Source: DASYTH01 sp035712165 (GTDB lineage: Bacteria; Actinomycetota; Actinomycetes; Mycobacteriales; Pseudonocardiaceae). Taken from it: a stretch of 5,420 bases of DNA. The DNA is taken from the NCBI RefSeq assembly GCF_035712165.1, contig NZ_DASTBH010000302.1:1-5420 (forward strand). Direction: 5' to 3'. Position numbers and translations under genes: made by a program. Positions within the stretch are counted from its first letter, which is position 1, and every line of letters starts with the position of its first letter. Of the stretch, positions 1 through 5,104 are shown in pieces. The notes under the pieces were generated by a model. The model was given only the letters and a program-made list of their open reading frames with translations. It made no database searches and was not told the origin of the DNA.

Positions 1-1364
1 TGACCAACGCGGTCCCGGTCGACGGCCGGCACAGCCTGCCGCTGGTCTACGTCGGCCTGGGCAAGGCCGAGGACTATCCGGGCAAGGACGTGGCCGGCAA
101 GCTCGCCCTGGTCTCCCGGGGCGAGATCACCTTCGCCGAGAAGGTGGCGAACGCGACGAAGGCGGGCGCCTGGGGGGTGCTGATCTTCAACAACCGGCCG
201 GGTCTGCTGCTCGCCGGGGCCGGAAACCCCGGCGAGGTGTCCATCCACGGGCTCACCATCGAACAGCAGCCCGGTCTGGCGCTGGTCGATCTGCTGCAGC
301 GCGGCCCGGTCCAGGTCGAGGTGTCCGGAACGGCGGTCAGCCCGTACTTCTACGACCTGCTGCTCCCCGAGCCACAGCGGGTTCCGCCGGCGCTGGGGTA
401 CCGGATCGACCCGGACAACACCGCGACCATCGACACCGCGTACACCTCGGACACCGCCACGGCGCTGGGCACCGACGTGCGGCACATCGCCCGGCCCTGG
501 CCGACGTTCTCGGTCGCGTTCGCGCGCGAGGTGCCCAGGCCGCTGCGGCGGACCTACCTGGTGTCGGCCAACGACACGCGGTGGTGGCACATCGCGTGGT
601 CGAACGCCCCGTTCGACGGCGAGTTCGACAGTTCGTTCGTGCGGTACCGAGGCCGGGAACACCTGACCGAACAGTGGTTCGGCCGGCCGTCCCGGCCCGG
701 CGTCTCCGCACTGGCCGACACCCAGGTGACCCGCACCGGCGACGAGTTCACCATGGCGGTGTTCCCGTTCTCCGACGCGGGCGGACACTACGGCTGGAAC
801 TCGGCCGGCGACGAGTACACCACCAAGCTGTACGCGGGCAACGAGTTGCTGCACGAGTCCGGCGCACCGCCGATCGGGACCTTCCCGGCACTGTCCACAC
901 CGGCCACCTACCGGCTGACCCTCGACGCCAAGCGGTCGGCCCCGTGGTCGTTGTACGCCACGGAAACGAACACGAGCTGGACGTTCGGCTCCCGGCGGCC
1001 ACCGCCGAACCGGACCGAGAACCCGGCGCTGCCGCAGGTGGACTACCGGATTCCGCTCGACGAGCGCAACCGGGCGTTCGCCGGTGTCATGTACCCGCTC
1101 GCGCTGCGGGTGGGTCATGTGCCCGGCGCGTCCGGACGGGACATCCGCGAGGTCCAGGCCTGGATGTCGGCGAACGACGGCGCCACGTGGCAACGGATCG
1201 ACCTGATCCGCCTCGGGCACGGCACCGTGATCGCCCTCGTCCGGCATCCCCGGCTGGCGGATACCACCGGCGCGATCTCGCTGCGCGTGCGCGCCACCGA
1301 CGCCGCGGGCAACGGCGTCGACCAGACGGTGATCCGCGCCTACGGCCTGAAGTCGTTGGGATGA
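1..1364 (+). CDS. Subtilisin-like S8 family serine peptidase, C-terminal part (PA domain and beta-rich tail), 5' end outside window
   Basis: The frame is open from base 3 to the TGA at 1362-1364, giving 453 visible residues; the real start lies upstream. Residues about 1-100 (bases 3-315) form a protease-associated domain: a segment around YPGKDVAGKLALVSRG, then a helix with FAEKVANATKAGAWGVLIFNN, is the classic PA pattern found in subtilases and some aminopeptidases. The remaining ~350 residues have no catalytic motif and read as beta-sandwich repeats, ending in LRVRATDAAGN and IRAYGL. I recall that ending from large actinobacterial secreted S8 peptidases of roughly 1,100-1,250 residues, whose Asp/His/Ser catalytic domain precedes the PA domain; that domain would lie left of the window. 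The likely role is extracellular protein degradation. No GTSMA-type Ser motif is visible, so peptidase activity is inferred from family resemblance. No TTA codon. It converges on the VOC gene with 7 bp between stop codons. Confidence 0.8.
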   Translation, partial: TNAVPVDGRHSLPLVYVGLGKAEDYPGKDVAGKLALVSRGEITFAEKVANATKAGAWGVLIFNNRPGLLLAGAGNPGEVSIHGLTIEQQPGLALVDLLQRGPVQVEVSGTAVSPYFYDLLLPEPQRVPPALGYRIDPDNTATIDTAYTSDTATALGTDVRHIARPWPTFSVAFAREVPRPLRRTYLVSANDTRWWHIAWSNAPFDGEFDSSFVRYRGREHLTEQWFGRPSRPGVSALADTQVTRTGDEFTMAVFPFSDAGGHYGWNSAGDEYTTKLYAGNELLHESGAPPIGTFPALSTPATYRLTLDAKRSAPWSLYATETNTSWTFGSRRPPPNRTENPALPQVDYRIPLDERNRAFAGVMYPLALRVGHVPGASGRDIREVQAWMSANDGATWQRIDLIRLGHGTVIALVRHPRLADTTGAISLRVRATDAAGNGVDQTVIRAYGLKSLG

Positions 1365-1371
1365 GCCGGGT

Positions 1372-1737
1372 TCAGCCGGAGATGTCCTGTAAGGACCACC
1401 GGTTGCCGTCCGGGTCGGCGAAGTAGACGAACGCGCCGCCCGGGCCGCGCTGGACGTCGCTGACGGCCACCCCGCGGCCGGCAAGCTCCGCCCGGGCCGC
1501 GTCGATGTCCTTGACGACGAGCTGCAACCCGGGCACCGTTCCCGGCGGCGCGTCGGTGAGGCCCTTGCCCAGCGCGATCGAGCAGGGCGACCCGGGCGGG
1601 GTCAGCTGCACGAACCGCAGCTCCGGGCTGACCGTATGGTCGTGGTCGAGGGTGAATCCGGCCTTGTCGCGGTAGAACGCGATCGCATCGTCCACATCGG
1701 ACACCGGAACCAGGACGAGCTCGAGTCTGAAGTCCAT
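1372..1737 (-). CDS. VOC (glyoxalase/bleomycin-resistance fold) family protein
   Basis: A 121-residue protein, typical for a single VOC module with two beta-alpha-beta-beta-beta halves. The first half opens with LELVLVPVSDVDDAIAFYRD (about residues 5-24). The second has LQLVVKDIDAARAELAGRGV (about 71-90) and closes with the diagnostic YFADPDGNRWSLQ (about 105-117). The metal-ligand positions of glyoxalase I are not clearly conserved (Gln117 stands at the last ligand site), so a specific reaction or metal cannot be assigned; these proteins range from lyases and dioxygenases to antibiotic-binding proteins. The frame stays open upstream into the regulator gene, but the fold begins at this ATG. 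No Shine-Dalgarno sequence precedes it; a TAGCTT hexamer 7 nt upstream suggests a leaderless transcript. A GTG two codons earlier is an alternative start. One in-frame TTA codon (bases 1390-1392, Leu116). It lies 64 bp downstream of the tandem LuxR gene on the same strand. Confidence 0.88.
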   Translation of the reverse strand: MDFRLELVLVPVSDVDDAIAFYRDKAGFTLDHDHTVSPELRFVQLTPPGSPCSIALGKGLTDAPPGTVPGLQLVVKDIDAARAELAGRGVAVSDVQRGPGGAFVYFADPDGNRWSLQDISG

Positions 1738-1744
1738 GCGCACA

Positions 1745-1750
1745 AAGCTA
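1745..1750 (-). promoter_or_regulatory. Candidate -10 hexamer for a leaderless VOC transcript
   Basis: Read on the minus strand this is TAGCTT, matching the actinobacterial TANNNT -10 pattern. Exactly 7 nt separate it from the ATG at 1737, placing the transcript start at or next to the start codon. No convincing -35 element is seen, and no ribosome-binding site exists between the hexamer and the ATG, which fits leaderless expression. Co-transcription with the upstream regulator remains possible. Confidence 0.35.
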
Positions 1751-1767
1751 GCAGCGGCCCCCGACAG

Positions 1768-1785
1768 TTTGCGCGAACCCGCAAA
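1768..1785. repeat. Inverted repeat between the tandem LuxR gene and the VOC gene
   Basis: TTTGCG (1768-1773) and CGCAAA (1780-1785) form perfect 6-bp arms around a 6-nt spacer. It lies 16 bp past the regulator's stop and about 18 bp upstream of the candidate VOC -10 hexamer, the right distance for an operator over a -35 region. It could instead be a weak terminator hairpin for the regulator mRNA, but no T-run follows on the minus strand. Confidence 0.35.
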
Positions 1786-1801
1786 GCCTCCCGGTTGGAC
1801 G

Positions 1802-3073
1802 CTACTCGTCGAGCAGCCCCAGGTCGTGCGCGGCGACCAGCGCGGCGGCCCGGCTGTGCACCCGCAGCTTGCGGAACAGGTTGCTCTGCAGGTTCTCCAC
1901 GGTCCGGATGGAGATGCCGAGCAGGCGCGCGGTCTGCTTGGTCGCGTGGCCACGGCCGATGGAGGTCAGGATCTCCCGTTCCCGGGGCGTGAGAGCGAGC
2001 TCCCAACGCTGCCAGCCGCCGTTCGAACCGGCGTGGGCCGGCCCGAGCAACGCCCGGACATGGGTGGAGCTCACCAGGATGTAGCCGTTGGCCGTCGCCC
2101 GGACCGCGGGCGCGAGCAGATCCTCCATGCGGCTGGCCGGAACGGTGGCGATCCCGGCGGACAGCGCCTTGGTGACGTCGGAGCGCTTCGGCTCGCGGCT
2201 GGTCACGATCACCATCGGTTCCCCGGCCCGGCCGTCCGGCTCCGACCACTCCTCCCGGTCCGGGTCCACCAGCAGCGTGACCACGGCCTCCGCGTCGGTG
2301 CCGGCGGCCGGCCGGCTCTCCGGTCCCCGCTCCACCACCGGGATGTTGTGCTCCTCGAGCACCTCGCGCAGCCGGCCGGTGAGTCGCCCCCCGGGGTCGC
2401 GCAGCGTCACGCAGACCCGGCGGCGGCGCCGGGGCGTCTTCGGCTGCTGCCGGGGCGCCGGCACCGCGCGCGGCAGCAGCCCGAGCCGGACCGCACTGGC
2501 GGCGGCGTGCGCCTGGTTGTGCACGTCCAGCTTGGCGAAGATCCGCTGCTTGTGGTTCTCCACGGTGTGCAGGCTGATCCCGAGCTCGCCGGCCACCTGC
2601 TTGGGCGGGTACCCGGCGCTGATCAGGTAGAGCACCTGCAGTTCGCGCTCGGTCAGGGTGTGCCCGTCGACCCTTTTGGCCCGCGCCGCCTCCACCGGCA
2701 GCAGCGGGTTCTTGACCGCGTCGAGTAACGCCTCCAGCCCGCTGGTGTACGACACGAGCGCGCTCACCCCGGCCTCGTAGGCCCGGATCACGTACGCGGT
2801 CGGCAGCGAGTCGTGCACCCCGACCAGGCGCATGTCCCGGCCCGACTGGGTCAGCAGCGCGACCAGCCGCTCGTTGCTCCACCGCGGCGCGTCGGCCTCG
2901 AACAGCACGACGCCGGGTTGGCGCAGACTGCAGAGCTGGATCAGCTCCGGACCCGACGGTGCCGTGCCAGCCAGGACGATGCCCGGCTCCCGCACCAGAT
3001 GCCCGGCCAGCATCTCCCTGACCAGCCGATTCTGGTGCTGGAGCACGACAGTGACGGTATTGGTCCCCTCCAT
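1802..3073 (-). CDS. Tandem LuxR-family regulator: two degenerate receiver-like domains alternating with two LuxR HTH domains
   Basis: A 423-residue protein, about twice the length of a NarL-type regulator, laid out as receiver-like 1 (~8-125), LuxR HTH 1 (~140-200), an Arg-rich linker with RRRRR at 215-219, receiver-like 2 (~219-335) and LuxR HTH 2 (~361-421). Both HTHs start with LT-x-RE and share GIS, TVEN and GLL; I count 30 of 61 identities between them, suggesting internal duplication. In receiver 1 the acidic pair is replaced by His13-Gln14, the phosphoacceptor site reads VVLFEADAP with Glu59 instead of Asp, and the conserved Lys is missing. Receiver 2 is more divergent still. Phosphorelay control is therefore unlikely; constitutive or ligand-driven control is an inference. 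The ATG at 3073 is chosen because GAGG lies 6 nt upstream; an in-frame ATG at 3118 would add 15 residues with no fold support. One in-frame TTA codon (2726-2728, Leu116). The target genes are unknown. Confidence 0.9.
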   Translation of the reverse strand: MEGTNTVTVVLQHQNRLVREMLAGHLVREPGIVLAGTAPSGPELIQLCSLRQPGVVLFEADAPRWSNERLVALLTQSGRDMRLVGVHDSLPTAYVIRAYEAGVSALVSYTSGLEALLDAVKNPLLPVEAARAKRVDGHTLTERELQVLYLISAGYPPKQVAGELGISLHTVENHKQRIFAKLDVHNQAHAAASAVRLGLLPRAVPAPRQQPKTPRRRRRVCVTLRDPGGRLTGRLREVLEEHNIPVVERGPESRPAAGTDAEAVVTLLVDPDREEWSEPDGRAGEPMVIVTSREPKRSDVTKALSAGIATVPASRMEDLLAPAVRATANGYILVSSTHVRALLGPAHAGSNGGWQRWELALTPREREILTSIGRGHATKQTARLLGISIRTVENLQSNLFRKLRVHSRAAALVAAHDLGLLDE

Positions 3074-3082
3074 GGAAAACCT

Positions 3083-3108
3083 CGGTTCATGATTCGCATC
3101 AAGAACCG
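3083..3108. promoter_or_regulatory. 26-bp imperfect dyad next to the ribosome-binding site of the tandem LuxR gene
   Basis: Arms CGGTTC (3083-3088) and GAACCG (3103-3108) enclose inner arms TGAT (3090-3093) and ATCA (3098-3101); 11 of 13 symmetric base pairs match. It begins 9 bp upstream of the start codon, and its last arm touches the GAGG ribosome-binding sequence. As DNA it could be an operator for a dimeric HTH protein, for example autoregulation. As mRNA (minus strand) it folds into a stem with one U-U mismatch, capped by GCGA, a GNRA-type tetraloop, directly ahead of the ribosome-binding site. The sequence alone cannot separate these roles. Confidence 0.55.
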
Positions 3109-3200
3109 GCGCGCACACCTATGCCCGAACTCCCCCGGCCTTCACCGGTTCCCCTTAGCCTGTGACTGTGCCCACTCACGTGGACGCTGAGAGTTATCTT

Positions 3201-3241
3201 CCCATACTTAGGTTTATGGGCATAGACCACACATCGATCAA
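3201..3241 (-). promoter_or_regulatory. Candidate promoter of the tandem LuxR gene with an overlapping inverted repeat
   Basis: On the minus strand TTGATC (3236-3241) and CATAAA (3213-3218) are separated by 17 bp, a moderate match to a vegetative sigma promoter. The start would lie near 3206, giving a leader of about 130 nt that includes the 26-bp dyad. The -10 overlaps an inverted repeat, CCCATA (3201-3206) and TATGGG (3215-3220) with an 8-bp spacer, which could be an operator. The promoter call is tentative; the inverted repeat is directly visible. Confidence 0.3.
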
Positions 3242-3425
3242 TGACTGGTCCTAATGACACGAATGCGCTGCGCGCCGGGCGGTGAACCGGCAGGCCAGCG
3301 CGGTGCCCGCCGCATGATCATTTCTCGGCTGGCCCACAACCCCCTAGGGGCTCCTGACGGGCGGGCCGGCCCGGGGCCTCGCGCCGCGCCCGCGAAACGA
3401 TCTCCACCCGGCGGCGGCGTCGAAA

Positions 3426-3534
3426 TGCGCGATTCGCGTGGCATTGTGCGCGATATCGGTCGAGATCATGCAATGTGAATGATTCAGCAATCCCCGCCGA
3501 ACGACGTCCAAAAGAAACCGTTGGCACACAATGC
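3426..3534. repeat. Cluster of short repeated words and dyads upstream of alkB
   Basis: TGCGCGAT occurs at 3426-3433 and 3447-3454, offset by 21 bp (two helical turns). CGCGA half-sites alternate in orientation: 3428-3432 forward, 3434-3438 reverse (giving the palindrome CGCGATTCGCG) and 3449-3453 forward. GCATTGTG (3441-3448) is repeated with one change as GCAATGTG (3470-3477) and exactly inverted as CACAATGC (3527-3534). Shortened TGCGAT recurs at 3532-3537 and 3548-3553. This resembles a multi-site binding region, but no known factor is recognised. Confidence 0.4.
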
Positions 3535-3536
3535 GA

Positions 3537-3552
3537 TTGAACATGTGTGCGA
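3537..3552 (+). promoter_or_regulatory. Candidate LexA (SOS) box upstream of alkB
   Basis: TTGAACATGTGTGCGA matches the actinobacterial SOS consensus TCGAACNNNNGTTCGA at 10 of 12 defined positions; the differences are T for C at the second base and G for T in the right half-site. It covers the -35 region of the proposed alkB promoter (TGAACA at 3538-3543, 18 bp from the -10), where a bound LexA repressor would block transcription. Placement ahead of a DNA-repair gene supports it; one half-site is imperfect. Confidence 0.5.
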
Positions 3553-3561
3553 TAGATGAGC

Positions 3562-3567
3562 TAGTCT
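3562..3567 (+). promoter_or_regulatory. Candidate -10 hexamer for a leaderless alkB transcript
   Basis: TAGTCT fits TANNNT and ends 6 nt before the ATG at 3574, so transcription would begin at the start codon. No AGGAGG-like sequence precedes the ATG, consistent with leaderless translation and with choosing 3574 over the in-frame ATG at 3580. Confidence 0.5.
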
Positions 3568-3573
3568 CGGACC

Positions 3574-4197
3574 ATGGCCATGCCGCTGCAGGGTTCGCTG
3601 TTCGACGACGGCCCGACGAGCCTGGGGCCGCTGGACGCGCTGCGCCGGACACCCCTGTCCGACGGCGCGTGGATCGACGTGCTGCCCGGCTGGCTGGCCG
3701 GCTCCGAGGCCCTGTTCCACCGGCTGTCGCAGGCCGTGCCGTGGCATGCCGAACGGCGCAACATGTACGACCGGATGGTCGACGTGCCAAGGCTTCTGAA
3801 GTTCTACGGGGAGGGCGAGGCGCTGCCCGACCCGGTGCTGGGGCAGGCCCGCGACATGCTGAGCCGGCACTATGCGGGCGAACTCGGTGAGCCGTTCCGG
3901 ACCGCGGGCCTGTGCTACTACCGGGACGGCCGGGACAGCGTCGCCTGGCACGGCGACCGCAACGGCCGGGGCGCCAGCACCGACACGATGGTGGCAATCC
4001 TGTCGGTCGGCGCGGCGCGCGCATTGCTGCTGCGACCGCGCGGCGGCGGGCAAATCGTGCGACACGCCGTTGGGCACGGAGACTTGATCGTTATGGGCGG
4101 TTCATGTCAGCGGACCTGGGAACATGCGGTTCCGAAGACCAACAGGCCGATCGGGCCGCGGATCAGTATCCAATTCCGCCCCAGAGGCGTTAGCTAG
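3574..4197 (+). CDS. alkB: AlkB-type Fe(II)/2-oxoglutarate-dependent dioxygenase (DNA alkylation repair)
   Basis: A 207-residue protein, close to the usual bacterial AlkB length (~210). AlkB enzymes use Fe(II), O2 and 2-oxoglutarate to oxidise methyl groups on bases such as 1-methyladenine and 3-methylcytosine, restoring the base and releasing formaldehyde. The iron triad is visible as His126-x-Asp128 (WHGD) and His184 (TWEHAVPK). The 2-oxoglutarate-binding arginines are Arg196 and Arg202, with the spacing of the family RxNxTxR motif, although Asn is replaced by Ser198. CYYRDGRDSVAWHGDRNGRG and GHGDLIVMGGSCQRTWEHAV match actinobacterial AlkB proteins as I recall them. The start ATG is supported by a TANNNT box 6 nt upstream and the lack of a ribosome-binding site (leaderless). 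A candidate SOS box overlaps the promoter, so damage induction is likely but untested. No Ada or AlkA gene is beside it, and there is no TTA codon. Catalytically it looks complete. Confidence 0.93.
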   Translation: MAMPLQGSLFDDGPTSLGPLDALRRTPLSDGAWIDVLPGWLAGSEALFHRLSQAVPWHAERRNMYDRMVDVPRLLKFYGEGEALPDPVLGQARDMLSRHYAGELGEPFRTAGLCYYRDGRDSVAWHGDRNGRGASTDTMVAILSVGAARALLLRPRGGGQIVRHAVGHGDLIVMGGSCQRTWEHAVPKTNRPIGPRISIQFRPRGVS

Positions 4198-4264
4198 TTG
4201 TCGCCCCTAGGAACTGGACCAAGGACGTTCACTCAATGGGATTACAACCTGCCAACTCAACCGC

Positions 4265-4283
4265 GTGCCGCCGTAACGGGCAC
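4265..4283 (+). terminator. Weak hairpin downstream of alkB, possible terminator
   Basis: GTGC (4265-4268) and CCG (4271-4273) pair with CGG (4277-4279) and GCAC (4280-4283), leaving a CG bulge and a TAA loop. It lies 67 nt after the alkB stop. No T-run follows, so it would be at best the T-less type common in actinomycetes. Confidence 0.25.
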
Positions 4284-4321
4284 ATACTCAAACGGGATCT
4301 AGTGGTCGGCACGAGGCAAAC

Positions 4322-4355
4322 CACGTCACTCCATCGGCCTGATGTGAGTGACGTG
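4322..4355. promoter_or_regulatory. Strong inverted repeat upstream of the response regulator
   Basis: CACGTCACTC (4322-4331) and GAGTGACGTG (4346-4355) are perfect 10-bp arms. Inside the 14-nt spacer CATC (4332-4335) and GATG (4341-4344) also pair, leaving a GGCCT loop and one bulged T. The element ends 58 bp before the regulator's ATG. It could be an operator, for example for the regulator itself, or a leader hairpin; with no T-run after it, a Rho-independent terminator for alkB is less likely. The word GTGAGTG in its right half recurs inverted (CACTCAC) at 3173-3179 in the region ahead of the tandem LuxR gene. Confidence 0.5.
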
Positions 4356-4413
4356 CGTCCGCCCGGCCGTGCAGGGAGGCGGTGATCGGGGCCCCGCGGC
4401 AGAGAGAGGCACC

Positions 4414-5100
4414 ATGCGCGTATCACGGTCGCATCCGGCCGAAGGGCAGATTGCTCCGGTCGAACCAACCCTCATATCGGCGGGAACGTCCGCAAAGATC
4501 AAGGTGCTGCTCGCGGAGGATCTTGATCTGTTGCGCAGCGCCTTGGTCAGCCTCTTATCAGAGGAGGAGGACATCGAGGTCGTCGCCGCGCTGAAATGCA
4601 ATGAGAAGGTGATCCAGGTGGCCTTGCGGCTCCGGCCGGACGTCATCGTGGTCGATGTAGACCTACCCTGCACAAACGGCCTGTCCACCGTTCGGGACCT
4701 GCGCAGGAGGTTGCCCGAGACGCAGATCGTGGCGCTCGCGGCGGCCAAACCGGCCGGACTCGTGCAGCGTTTGCTGGCCGCCGACGTGCTCGGCGCGGTG
4801 GACAAGAACGCGCCCGCCGGGCGTCTTCTCGAAGCGATCCGGGGTGCGGCGAAGGGAGAGCTGGTGGTCGACGTCAACCTGGCCGTCGCCGCGCTCGCCG
4901 TCGAGCCCAACCCGCTCACCCCCCGTGAGTTGGAGGTGCTGCGGCTCGCCGCGGACGGCGCGTCCGGACCGGAGATCGCCCAGCGCCTGCACCTGTCCCC
5001 CGGGACGGTCCGCAACTACCTGTCCAAAGTGATCAACAAGACCTGCGCGCGCACCCGGGTGGACGCCGTCCGCATCGCCCGCGAAGCGGGCTGGATCTGA
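4414..5100 (+). CDS. DesR-like NarL/LuxR-family response regulator, no adjacent kinase
   Basis: A 228-residue protein with a receiver domain (~29-145) and a LuxR HTH (~168-228). The receiver shows the acidic pair Glu35-Asp36 (LLAEDLDLLRSAL), the phosphoacceptor Asp81 (VVDVDLP) and the conserved Lys131 (VDKNAP). The usual switch Thr/Ser after strand 4 is missing (VALAAAKP, ~106-113). The HTH LTPRELEVLRLAADG...SPGTVRNYLSK...REAGWI is the DesR-like subtype common in Streptomyces and relatives. The ATG is supported by GAGAGG 4 nt upstream; the GTG at 4348 would add 22 residues of no known fold and sits in the hairpin arm. Even so there is a ~28-residue extension before the receiver, longer than usual. 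One in-frame TTA codon (4555-4557, Leu48). Codon use in the first ~90 codons is less G/C-biased (ATA, GTA, CTA, TTA, TCA, AAT) than in the HTH half. No histidine kinase is in the window. It likely controls nearby, perhaps exporter-linked, genes. Confidence 0.92.
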   Translation: MRVSRSHPAEGQIAPVEPTLISAGTSAKIKVLLAEDLDLLRSALVSLLSEEEDIEVVAALKCNEKVIQVALRLRPDVIVVDVDLPCTNGLSTVRDLRRRLPETQIVALAAAKPAGLVQRLLAADVLGAVDKNAPAGRLLEAIRGAAKGELVVDVNLAVAALAVEPNPLTPRELEVLRLAADGASGPEIAQRLHLSPGTVRNYLSKVINKTCARTRVDAVRIAREAGWI

Positions 5101-5104
5101 CGGG

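Larger units (their letters stand above)
3074..3573. other. Divergent intergenic region between the tandem LuxR gene and alkB (500 bp, no gene)
   Basis: No convincing gene lies here; the open frames are short, unlike any family I recognise, and lack ribosome-binding sites. Going from left to right it holds the 26-bp dyad beside the LuxR start, an imperfect 18-bp dyad (3162-3179, GTGACTGTG facing CCCACTCAC, 7 of 9 pairs), the CCCATA/TATGGG inverted repeat (3201-3220), a very GC-rich centre with perfect palindromes CCCCTAGGGG (3341-3350) and GGGCCGGCCC (3363-3372), a lower-GC stretch with repeated TGCGCGAT and GCATTGTG words (3426-3534), and the alkB promoter with its SOS-like box. The length and density of dyads suggest more than simple promoters. 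Confidence 0.7.

Noticed and set aside
90..1364. GTG at 90 as the start of the first gene
   Set aside because: The same frame is open to the window edge and the PA domain begins before this codon, so it is an internal Val.
1372..1953. Long minus-strand frame extending the VOC gene to 1953
   Set aside because: The extra 72 residues overlap the regulator's coding region in another frame and are Arg/Ser-rich shadow sequence; the VOC fold starts at the ATG at 1737.
1602..2882. Long open frames antisense or out of frame to the tandem LuxR gene (for example 1602-2882 minus, 1736-2728 plus)
   Set aside because: Their products are low-complexity Arg/Gly/Ala-rich, as expected for alternative frames of GC-rich genes, while the 1802-3073 frame has clear domains.
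3240..3258. Direct repeat AATGAC at 3240-3245 and 3253-3258
   Set aside because: Six bases with 13-bp periodicity and no supporting context; likely chance.
3341..3372. Perfect palindromes CCCCTAGGGG and GGGCCGGCCC
   Set aside because: Short, loopless palindromes are expected in such GC-rich DNA; CCCCTAGG also appears near 4204, but 8 shared bases are not enough to call a site.
3254..3478. 74-codon plus-strand open frame in the divergent intergenic region
   Set aside because: No ribosome-binding site, no recognisable motif, composition like non-coding GC-rich DNA, and it crosses palindromes and repeat words.
4322..4355. The large hairpin as an intrinsic terminator of alkB
   Set aside because: No T-run on either side and 125 nt from the stop codon; a regulatory role fits better, though termination is not excluded.
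4382..4594. GTG at 4382 with GGGAGG just upstream, opening a 70-codon frame
   Set aside because: The spacing is only 2 nt and the product is an Arg-rich shadow of the response regulator; probably chance.
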